Assembly: GCA_030628225.1 (NCBI GenBank)
Contig: DAOVRJ010000051.1
Coordinates: forward strand, 1 to 11,858
Direction of reading: 5' to 3'
DNA length: 11,858 nucleotides
From: Candidatus Zixiibacteriota bacterium
GTDB lineage: Bacteria; SM23-81
A program made the position numbers and the translations under genes. Below are positions 6,735 to 11,858 of this stretch, one piece after another (the first letter of the stretch is position 1; every line of letters starts with the position of its first letter). The notes below the pieces were generated by a model that saw nothing but the letters and a program-made list of their open reading frames with translations, ran no database searches and was not told where the DNA came from.

Positions 6735-7758
6735 CCATAACTCTCCTGACCGCGGCACAGACCTCCCCAACGGAGATCAAGGCCATACAATCGTAATACG
6801 AACAGCGTTTCCCCCGGCACCGTTTGCATGGCGGCACCGGCGGCATAATCACGGCGTGGCCTGTTCCCCATGGACCCCACCGTTGCGGGGAACAAGAACG
6901 GATCGGGCTGAACAGAGCCACTACAGGGGTGCCCACAGCCGTGGCCATATGCATGGGCCCGGTGCTGTTGGTCACCACCAGTCGGCAGCGGGCGATGAGA
7001 GCGGCCAGTTCCTTCAGCGACAGGGTCCGTGGAAAAGTCAGCGGCCGCTGATGCATCAGCTCAGCTACCCGAGAGACCACGGCTTTATCTGATGGCCCTC
7101 CACTGAGAATGACCCGGGCAACCCCCTCCTCTATCAGCCGATCGGCCAGTCCGGCAAAACCATCCGCCGTCCAGTCCCGGGCTGAGCCGCCACTGCCCGG
7201 ATGTACCAGAACCAGCCTGGTCTCCGGCTTTGCTGACCAGTCGGCCAGCAGTTCTCCGGCGGTCCGGTCGTCCTTCTGAGAGAAGGCCATGAACGGAGCT
7301 GTCTCACCGCCCGAGGCGCCGATGGCCCGGGCCAGGGAGAGGTTATAGATCAGCTCATGCTTTCTTCCGGTACGCCTGTGCTCGTAAACCCGCCGGTTAA
7401 ACAGAAACTGATAGGCCCGATAGCCCGTTCCCACGCGTATCCCGATGCCCGCCCAGCAAACCAGCAGGGCAGTTCGCCAACTGGGGCGAAGGACCAGAGC
7501 GGTGTCAAAGCAGCGGCTCCTGACCTGGTGAACCAGCCGGAAAAACCCTCTCAGACCGGCATGTTCTTCCTGGCGATGATCGCAGAAAACCTCATCCAGA
7601 TGGGGATGTCCGCTGACCGCTTCCCGGGCATAAGGGCTGACCAGCATGGCGATGTGAGCCTGGGGGAACCTTCTGCGCAGAACGCTCAAGACCGGAGTGG
7701 AGAGCAATACATCGCCCACCCTGTCTGTGCGCACAACCAGAATCCGTTTGCTGCTCAT
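6688..7758 (-). CDS. GT9 family glycosyltransferase (ADP-heptose:LPS heptosyltransferase type)
   Basis: The 356-residue protein has the GT-B architecture of family 9. The N-terminal domain opens with ILVVRTDRVGDVLLSTPVL (6-24), the acceptor-side glycine/aspartate motif. The C-terminal domain has the donor-binding HPGSGGSARDW (186-196), an LSGGPSD turn (218-224) and NSTGPMHMATAVGTPVVALFSP (264-285). A four-cysteine cluster near the end (Cys311, 314, 319, 324) is usual in this branch. Such enzymes add heptose or a related sugar to lipid A-core or another surface glycan on the cytosolic face of the inner membrane. The donor cannot be inferred. It starts 28 nt after the Sua5 fusion gene, with a close purine-rich AGAGGGGG before the ATG, and its end overlaps the DUF3108 gene. 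Confidence 0.9.
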   Translation of the reverse strand: MSSKRILVVRTDRVGDVLLSTPVLSVLRRRFPQAHIAMLVSPYAREAVSGHPHLDEVFCDHRQEEHAGLRGFFRLVHQVRSRCFDTALVLRPSWRTALLVCWAGIGIRVGTGYRAYQFLFNRRVYEHRRTGRKHELIYNLSLARAIGASGGETAPFMAFSQKDDRTAGELLADWSAKPETRLVLVHPGSGGSARDWTADGFAGLADRLIEEGVARVILSGGPSDKAVVSRVAELMHQRPLTFPRTLSLKELAALIARCRLVVTNSTGPMHMATAVGTPVVALFSPIRSCSPQRWGPWGTGHAVIMPPVPPCKRCRGKRCSYYDCMALISVGEVCAAVRRVMDEENRSTEHIHHSGA

Positions 7759-7786
7759 GCCCCCTCTACCCCATACCAGCCATCCA

Positions 7787-8941
7787 TCAGGGAAGCCAGC
7801 TCTCGGGCGTTTTCACTAAAACTGGCAAAATTCGTTCCAATTCCCTCCTGATCTGTCTAAAAACTCTCTCATAGACCCGCCGTGATTGGCCCATGGGATC
7901 CTCAATATCGCCTAGGTCCTTGGAACCAGTGCTCGGAAAAGAGGTGAGCAGATGGATCTTTTGGGCAAACTGCCTGCCCATCCGCTCAATGTGCCTGGTC
8001 TGAGAGAGGGTCATGGTCAACACCAGATCCGATTTCCCAAGAAGGTCGCTGGTCAGCCGCCGGGCTCGGTGTTTTGAAATGTCGACCCCTTCCTCAGTAA
8101 AGGCAACCTTTTTAGCCCACAAGGATGCTGGATCTTTCTCCACGGCGTGAGTCCCAGCGGATAGAACACGGATCTGGCTGATTCCTTTGGCCGAAAGCAT
8201 CTTTTTCAGTAAGCCCCCGGCCATGGCGCTGCGGCAGGTATTTCCGGTGCAGACCATCAAGATGGTGACCAATCCGCAGGGTTTCCCCGCTGAAATGTGC
8301 CCAACGTCCACCACCCGCCGGATCTCGTCGGTGGGGACCCTTCCCTCGCGAAGCAGCGTGGCCGGCTCCTGCCGGACATCCAGGATGGTGGAGGGAATAA
8401 CCAGTGGGGCCCTACCCCCGTCTAAAATCAGATCAACTCGATCTCCCAGTTGCTTCTGGACCTCTCCGGCGGTCAGCGGAGGGGGGCGACCCTCAAGGTT
8501 GGCACTGGGCGCGGTAAGGGGAACACGGATCACATCCAGGAGGCTGCGGACCACACGGTTGCCGGAGATGCGCAGGGCGATTGTGGATCCTCCACCCAAT
8601 ACCTCCCCGGGAACCTCCGCGGAGGCCTCCATGACCAGAGTGAGGCCGTCGGGCCAGAAACGCCCCATCAGAGCCCTGGCCGGCGGAGGGATCTCTCTGA
8701 CCAAGGCTTTCAGCTGCCGGCGATTGCGCACCAACACGATGAGCGGCTTGTCTGGCGAGCGTCCCTTGATCTCGAACACCCGGCTCACCGCTCTCCTGTT
8801 CAGCGCATTGGCGCCCAAGCCGTACATCGTCTCCGTGGGGTAGGCCACCACGCCCCCGGCCAAGACGATCCTGGCGGCATGCTCGATGGCCGCCCGTAAG
8901 ATATATCGAGGGTTCACTGTGACCAGCGGTGCCTTGCTCAT
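7787..8941 (-). CDS. Fused threonylcarbamoyl-AMP synthase (Sua5/YrdC) and low-molecular-weight phosphatase
   Basis: One unbroken 384-codon frame encodes two domains. Residues 12-208 are a Sua5/YrdC/YwlC domain: GGVVAYPTETMYGLGANA (29-46), KGRSPDKPL (59-67), STIALRIS (119-126), TAPSANLEG (143-151) and IPSTILDV (182-189). This enzyme makes threonylcarbamoyl-AMP for tRNA t6A37. A short linker follows, and residues 226-384 are a low-molecular-weight phosphatase: P-loop VCTGNTCRS (230-238; Cys231 nucleophile, Arg237) and the general-acid aspartate in DIEDPMG (Asp348). Thr235 occupies the place of YwlE Thr11, which favours phosphoarginine; tyrosine phosphatases usually have Ile there. In Bacillus the two activities are the neighbouring genes ywlC and ywlE. 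I see no frameshift and no ribosome site before Met229. GGGGAG precedes the ATG. Residues up to SGTHAVE-like SAGTHAVE (261-268) follow the family pattern. Confidence 0.93.
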   Translation of the reverse strand: MSKAPLVTVNPRYILRAAIEHAARIVLAGGVVAYPTETMYGLGANALNRRAVSRVFEIKGRSPDKPLIVLVRNRRQLKALVREIPPPARALMGRFWPDGLTLVMEASAEVPGEVLGGGSTIALRISGNRVVRSLLDVIRVPLTAPSANLEGRPPPLTAGEVQKQLGDRVDLILDGGRAPLVIPSTILDVRQEPATLLREGRVPTDEIRRVVDVGHISAGKPCGLVTILMVCTGNTCRSAMAGGLLKKMLSAKGISQIRVLSAGTHAVEKDPASLWAKKVAFTEEGVDISKHRARRLTSDLLGKSDLVLTMTLSQTRHIERMGRQFAQKIHLLTSFPSTGSKDLGDIEDPMGQSRRVYERVFRQIRRELERILPVLVKTPESWLP

Positions 8942-8992
8942 CTCATCTCCCCGGCCAGGCCCCCCCAGAAAATTTCCCAGAGGCCAGGCAGA

Positions 8993-9511
8993 TCATCGCC
9001 GATCTGGCTCCTCGGGCACGCTTATCACGGTGTACACCAGCCAGGCCTCCTGATATCCGAAACGCCGGGCTATCTTCAACAGTTTTTCGCCATCCGACTC
9101 CGTCTGGCAGTCGCCCACCCGGACTTTGTAATAGGGCGCGTCATATTCCAGATAAACCTGTTCCTCAAACTTACTGCGGGCCTCGGCCATCATTCGCGAT
9201 GCCTCCCGCAAATCGTCGCAGAGAAAAATCTGCACACGATACCCCTGTGCCACCCCTGGCCGACCGGGATCGCTAAGCTTCTCCTGGAACCCCGGATCTT
9301 GGCTGTTCTCTTGGCCCATCCCCGATCTGCCACTCTCTCCCTCCTGTTCACCGATGACAATAGGCCTCTCTCGATCCTGGGCCAGGGGATCAAAATCTCT
9401 CTCTGCCTCGGCCAGGTCCACTGTTTGACCCTCCTGCATAGGCGGCATCGGAGTGCAGCCGAAATGCAGGGCCAGAAACAGAAGGGGGGTCAGAAATATC
9501 ATTCGTTTCAT
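8993..9511 (-). CDS. SPOR-domain lipoprotein
   Basis: The 172-residue protein begins with MKRM and a hydrophobic run ending in LHFGC; Cys19 would be lipidated by signal peptidase II. Residues 20-88 are a hydrophilic, probably disordered spacer rich in Glu, Asp, Gly and Gln. Residues 89-165 form a SPOR domain: GYRVQIFLCDDLREASRMM, then a YLEYDAPYYKVRVGDC strand pair and KLLKIARRFGYQEAWLVY. SPOR domains bind denuded peptidoglycan glycans, often at the division site. The absence of charge after Cys19 (Thr-Pro-Met) is compatible with outer-membrane sorting. AGGGAGA lies 7 nt before the ATG. It is the first gene of the operon, directly after the repeat-rich gap, and 51 nt before the Sua5 fusion. 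Confidence 0.85.
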   Translation of the reverse strand: MKRMIFLTPLLFLALHFGCTPMPPMQEGQTVDLAEAERDFDPLAQDRERPIVIGEQEGESGRSGMGQENSQDPGFQEKLSDPGRPGVAQGYRVQIFLCDDLREASRMMAEARSKFEEQVYLEYDAPYYKVRVGDCQTESDGEKLLKIARRFGYQEAWLVYTVISVPEEPDRR

Positions 9512-9553
9512 AAATGATCTCCCTTTATGATGAAATAACGCATTCTTGAATTA

Positions 9554-9589
9554 AGTTTAGAGAGTTTAATGAGTTTAGAGAGTTTGGAA
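9554..9589. repeat. Four tandem 9-bp units, left cluster
   Basis: Units AGTTTAGAG, AGTTTAATG, AGTTTAGAG and AGTTTGGAA follow one another without gaps. Read on the minus strand the same units take the form AACTCTCTA and AACTCATTA, matching the cluster at 9945-9980 in opposite orientation. Confidence 0.8.
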
Positions 9590-9594
9590 AGAAT

Positions 9595-9618
9595 AGCAAT
9601 AGCAATGGCAATGGCAAT
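9595..9618. repeat. Four tandem hexamers (AGCAAT/GGCAAT)
   Basis: AGCAAT occurs twice and GGCAAT twice, in tandem. A simple-sequence run of this size upstream of the SPOR lipoprotein gene (about 85-110 nt before its ATG) could vary in copy number by replication slippage. Confidence 0.75.
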
Positions 9619-9660
9619 AGAAAACCAGGAAGCAGTCGGCAGTGGGCAGCAGGCAGATCA

Positions 9661-9702
9661 AAAAATGTAGCGTCCTCACTCCTGTGAGGTCGAGCTTTTT
9701 TC
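9661..9702. terminator. Bidirectional terminator-like hairpin
   Basis: A run of A (9661-9666), the stem CCTCAC/GTGAGG with a 4-nt loop (9675-9690), and a run of six T (9697-9702) make a symmetrical element that could end transcripts on either strand. Spacers of 6-8 nt between stem and T-tract make it weaker than the other terminators. On the minus strand it could stop read-through from manC before the lipoprotein operon. It may equally be part of a dispersed intergenic repeat. Confidence 0.4.
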
Positions 9703-9840
9703 CTTCCGAGTCTCGAGTTTCGAATCTCTAGTCTCGGCCTTTCATCCAGGATCAAGGATCTGCCTTTCCTTTCCAGAGTCTTTAGTCTCAAGTCTCTGCC
9801 TTTGCATTGTATTTGCCTTTAACCAGGATCCACTTTTCCT

Positions 9841-9927
9841 GTCATGCCTGCGTATGCAGGCATCTCCGAAAGCAGAACAAGTGAAGGATACGACCAATGC
9901 GGAGATTCCGGCATTCGCCGGAATGAC
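9841..9927. repeat. REPIN-like element: two inverted REP-type hairpins
   Basis: Two 27-bp units face each other across a 33-nt spacer. Unit one (9841-9867) begins GTCAT, has the stem ATGCCTGC/GCAGGCAT with loop GTAT, and ends ATCTCC. Unit two, read on the minus strand (9927-9901), also begins GTCAT, has the stem ATTCCGGC/GCCGGAAT around a 4-nt loop, and also ends ATCTCC. The stems differ by paired, compensating changes, so base pairing is kept. This is the layout of REP doublets moved by RAYT (TnpA-REP) transposases, but no such gene is in the window. On either strand it could also slow or end transcription after manC. Confidence 0.75.
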
Positions 9928-9944
9928 AAAAGAGAGGTTCTCAC

Positions 9945-9980
9945 AACTCGCCTAACTCTCAAAACTCTCTCAACTCATTC
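9945..9980. repeat. Four tandem 9-bp units, right cluster, inverted relative to the left cluster
   Basis: Units AACTCGCCT, AACTCTCAA, AACTCTCTC and AACTCATTC run in tandem up to the manC stop codon. They share the AACTC core and the CTCT/CATT variants of the left cluster at 9554-9589, but on the opposite strand, so the two clusters bracket the gap as inverted copies. Confidence 0.75.
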
Positions 9981-11058
9981 ATAAAAAGTCCTTCAACTCA
10001 TCCTTCTCGGCCAACTTCTCCACCAATTCCCGCACATCCTGAGCCCGGCTGGCGTGGGCCACCAGTACGCAATCGGCGGTGCGGACCACAATAAGATCCG
10101 AGACCCCCAGGGTAGCGATGAGCCCCCCATCCTCGCTGGCCAGAATACACTCGAAGCTGTCCCTGGCCAACCCGGAACCAAGAATCACATTTCCGTCCCC
10201 ATCCGGTTTGTGAATGCGCTTCAGAGCCAACCAGGTGCCCACATCGTCCCACCGAAAGCCGCCTTTGACCACCACTACGTTGTCGGCCTTCTCCATAATG
10301 CCGTAGTCGATGGATATTGATTGAATCCGGTCATAGAGCTTCTCTGCGGCCCGGTCCCATCCCTCTTTGGTCTTTTCCTCAGCCACCTGTTCCAGGCCAC
10401 GGCTCAGGTCCGGCATATGAGTGTCCATGGCTTTGAAAATTGCATCCACTTTCCAGACGAACATGCCGCTGTTCCACAGATGGCCTTTGTCCAGATAGAA
10501 CTTCTGGGCCATCAACCGGTTTGGTTTTTCCTTAAACTCTTTCACCCGGTAGACAACGCCTCCCTCCTGGGCGCTGAGCTTCTCCCCCACCTCAATATAC
10601 CCGTATCCCGTTTCCGGCCGAGTGGGAGGAATGCCGAAGGTGACTAACCAATCTTCCTCCTGGGCACATTGGACCGCGGTGGAGATGGCGGCCAGAAATT
10701 TCTCCGATGGACCAATTTGGTGATCGGCGGAGAGCACGGCCATCACTGCCTGGGGATCTTTGGCCCGAAGGGAGATGGCAGCTAGTCCGATGGCTGCTGC
10801 AGTATTCCGGCCGATGGGCTCAGCGATGATGTTCTCAGCCTCAAGTTCGGGGCAGCCTTCGACGATGAACGGCACCAGGTCCCTGCCGGTCACTACCAGA
10901 ATCCGTTCTCCGGGAATCATGGGCATGACCCTGCTCACAGTTTCCTGCAACATCGTCTTCGTGCTGGTGATGGGCAACAGCTGTTTAGGCCTCTTGGCTC
11001 GACTCCATGGCCAAAATCTCTCCCCTTTGCCTCCAGCTAAAACCACTGCGTACAGCAC
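9979..11058 (-). CDS. manC: Mannose-1-phosphate guanylyltransferase
   Basis: The 359-residue protein makes GDP-mannose from mannose-1-phosphate and GTP, for surface polysaccharides or GDP-sugar derivatives. It opens with the nucleotidyltransferase signature LAGGKGERFWPWSR (7-20) and KRPKQLLPI (22-30), then LSADHQIGP, the FKEKPN sugar-binding loop, LWNSGMFVWK, SIDYGIMEKA and FRWDDVGTW. It lacks the C-terminal phosphomannose isomerase domain of bifunctional enzymes, so it is the short, single-function type. I chose GTG 11058 because conserved sequence (LYAVVLAGG) starts there and GGAGG lies 8 nt upstream. The open frame reaches a TTG at 11106 just after the iorA stop, but that extra segment has no family likeness. 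It lies 48 nt after iorA and ends against the repeat island. Confidence 0.93.
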   Translation of the reverse strand: MLYAVVLAGGKGERFWPWSRAKRPKQLLPITSTKTMLQETVSRVMPMIPGERILVVTGRDLVPFIVEGCPELEAENIIAEPIGRNTAAAIGLAAISLRAKDPQAVMAVLSADHQIGPSEKFLAAISTAVQCAQEEDWLVTFGIPPTRPETGYGYIEVGEKLSAQEGGVVYRVKEFKEKPNRLMAQKFYLDKGHLWNSGMFVWKVDAIFKAMDTHMPDLSRGLEQVAEEKTKEGWDRAAEKLYDRIQSISIDYGIMEKADNVVVVKGGFRWDDVGTWLALKRIHKPDGDGNVILGSGLARDSFECILASEDGGLIATLGVSDLIVVRTADCVLVAHASRAQDVRELVEKLAEKDELKDFL

Positions 11059-11106
11059 GATCCCACCCTCCTCTCCTGTATGAAATAGCCCTGGACGGGC
11101 CCTCAA

Positions 11107-11858
11107 TCAACCGATGGCCCCTTTAGGACAGACCTGCCGGCACAAACCGCAGCCAATGCACATGAACTCTTGAATCTGGGCGCGGCCGTCTTCCTGGCGC
11201 ACTATAGCCGGGCAGCCCAGACCCAGACACAGGCCGCAGGCACTGCAGACCGCCGGGTCAACTTTGGGGGGCCTGCCTTCCACTCGAAATTCCGGCAACA
11301 TCACGCAAGGACGACGGGCGATGATCACCGAGGGCCTCCGTCGCCTGGTGGCCTCTTTAACCGCCTTGCGGGTGGCCTTCAGGTCATGAGGGTCGACCAC
11401 CACCACATCCTTGACCCCTAAAGCTCGACAGATCGCCTCCAGATCGACCATAGGTGCGGGCTCGCCCTTGAGGTTGCGTCCCGTGCCCGGATGTTGCTGA
11501 TGTCCGGTCATGGCCGTGGTCCTGTTGTCCAATATAATGACGGTGGTCGTCCCCTGGTTGTAGACCACATCCAGCAGCCCGGTCATCCCGGAGTGCAGGA
11601 AGGTGGAATCGCCCAGGACGGCCACTATCTTCTCGGCTCCCTCCCGACCCATGGCCTTCTCCAGTCCCAGGGCATTTCCGATGCTGGCCCACATGCATAT
11701 GCATGTATCCATGGCGTTCAATGGCGGCATAGCTCCCAGGGTATAGCAGCCGATGTCTCCCGTAGACCCGATCTTCAACCTCTTCAAGGTGTAAAACAGG
11801 CCGGTGTGCGGACAGCCCGGACAGAGAACAGGAGGCCGGGGAACTATATCTTTTCGGA
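11107..11858 (-). CDS. iorA: Indolepyruvate:ferredoxin oxidoreductase alpha subunit, 5' end beyond the window
   Basis: The frame enters from the right edge, with 250 codons visible and no start. It begins within RPPVLCPGCPH, the conserved hinge before the thiamine-diphosphate-binding domain. Then come GDIGCYTLG, the cofactor motif LGDSTFLHSGMTGLLDVVYN, and LDNRTTAMTGHQQHPGTG. At the C-terminus are two 4Fe-4S ferredoxin motifs, CSACGLCLGLGCP and CIGCGLCRQVCPKGAIG. The enzyme oxidatively decarboxylates aryl-pyruvates from aromatic amino acids, passing electrons to ferredoxin with formation of acyl-CoA; it is oxygen-sensitive and typical of anaerobes. The usual length is about 580-620 residues, so more than half lies outside. 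The gene after it is manC, not the beta subunit iorB, which must lie upstream or elsewhere. Confidence 0.95.
   Translation of the reverse strand, partial: RKDIVPRPPVLCPGCPHTGLFYTLKRLKIGSTGDIGCYTLGAMPPLNAMDTCICMWASIGNALGLEKAMGREGAEKIVAVLGDSTFLHSGMTGLLDVVYNQGTTTVIILDNRTTAMTGHQQHPGTGRNLKGEPAPMVDLEAICRALGVKDVVVVDPHDLKATRKAVKEATRRRRPSVIIARRPCVMLPEFRVEGRPPKVDPAVCSACGLCLGLGCPAIVRQEDGRAQIQEFMCIGCGLCRQVCPKGAIG

Larger units (their letters stand above)
9512..9978. other. Repeat-rich intergenic gap between manC and the SPOR lipoprotein operon
   Basis: No gene is supported in these 467 nt. In plus-strand order the gap has a 9-bp repeat cluster (9554-9589), a hexamer run (9595-9618), imperfect GGCAG-rich units (about 9632-9657), a hairpin between an A-tract and a T-tract (9661-9702), a degenerate stretch where GTCTC, GCCTTT and CCAGGATC recur (about 9706-9833), an 87-bp REPIN-like element (9841-9927), and a second, inverted 9-bp cluster (9945-9980) touching the manC stop. 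The promoter of the downstream operon should lie near 9512-9660, but I see no clear -35/-10 pair. Confidence 0.8.

Noticed and set aside
6744-7092. Plus-strand open frames antisense to the GT9 gene
   Set aside because: Shadows of a gene with clear GT9 motifs; high GC keeps the antisense frames open.
9525-9791. 88-codon minus-strand open frame with repeated Leu-Asn-Ser
   Set aside because: The repeats in the protein merely translate the 9-bp tandem DNA units; it crosses all the simple repeats and the hairpin.
9554-9980. CRISPR array
   Set aside because: Units are 6 or 9 bp in direct tandem without unique spacers, and no cas genes are present.
11059-11106. Longer manC starting at TTG 11106
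   Set aside because: Homology begins at the GTG at 11058, which has its own GGAGG site; the extra 16 residues look like translated leader.

Overview
The window is 11.9 kb of bacterial chromosome. Every gene I accept lies on the minus strand, so transcription runs from right to left. Coding DNA is GC-rich; the two long non-coding gaps are visibly AT-richer. A lipoprotein with a lipobox, a heptosyltransferase-type GT9 enzyme and a secreted DUF3108 protein point to a Gram-negative envelope. Indolepyruvate:ferredoxin oxidoreductase and split glutamate formiminotransferase/cyclodeaminase genes point to an anaerobic, amino-acid-fermenting life style. I cannot name the taxon; a deep-branching or candidate-phylum Gram-negative anaerobe is an inference only.

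Layout from the right (transcription order). (1) 11858-9979: the 3' part of iorA, then manC (GTG start). (2) 9978-9512: a 467-nt gap packed with repeats: two inverted clusters of a 9-bp unit, a hexamer run, an A-/T-tract-flanked hairpin, and an 87-bp REPIN-like pair of inverted hairpin repeats. (3) 9511-2104: eight closely packed genes that look like one operon: a SPOR lipoprotein, a fused Sua5/YrdC-LMW phosphatase, a GT9 glycosyltransferase, a DUF3108 exported protein, a deoxyhypusine-synthase-like protein, galT, glutamate formiminotransferase and a cyclodeaminase. Several are translationally coupled (overlaps of 47, 8 and 4 nt). The run closes with a clear intrinsic terminator at 2069-2031. 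(4) 2030-1477: about 550 nt with no convincing gene, ended by a second minus-strand terminator (1476-1421) whose T-tail has the same eight bases as the first. (5) 1388-1: a sigma70-like promoter, an HD-GYP protein, and a PHP-domain phosphoesterase cut by the left edge.

How the genes fit together: ManC (GDP-mannose), GalT (hexose-1-phosphate/UDP-sugar exchange), the GT9 transferase, the DUF3108 protein and the SPOR lipoprotein suggest cell-surface glycan or envelope work. FtcD plus cyclodeaminase route the formimino group of formiminoglutamate into the tetrahydrofolate pool. The Sua5 part serves tRNA t6A synthesis, and its fused phosphatase carries the threonine that marks YwlE-type protein-arginine phosphatases. 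The points most worth a second look are that fusion, the gene-free but terminator-bounded segment at 1477-2030, and the inverted repeat island at 9554-9980. I found no CRISPR array, tRNA, rRNA or transposase.
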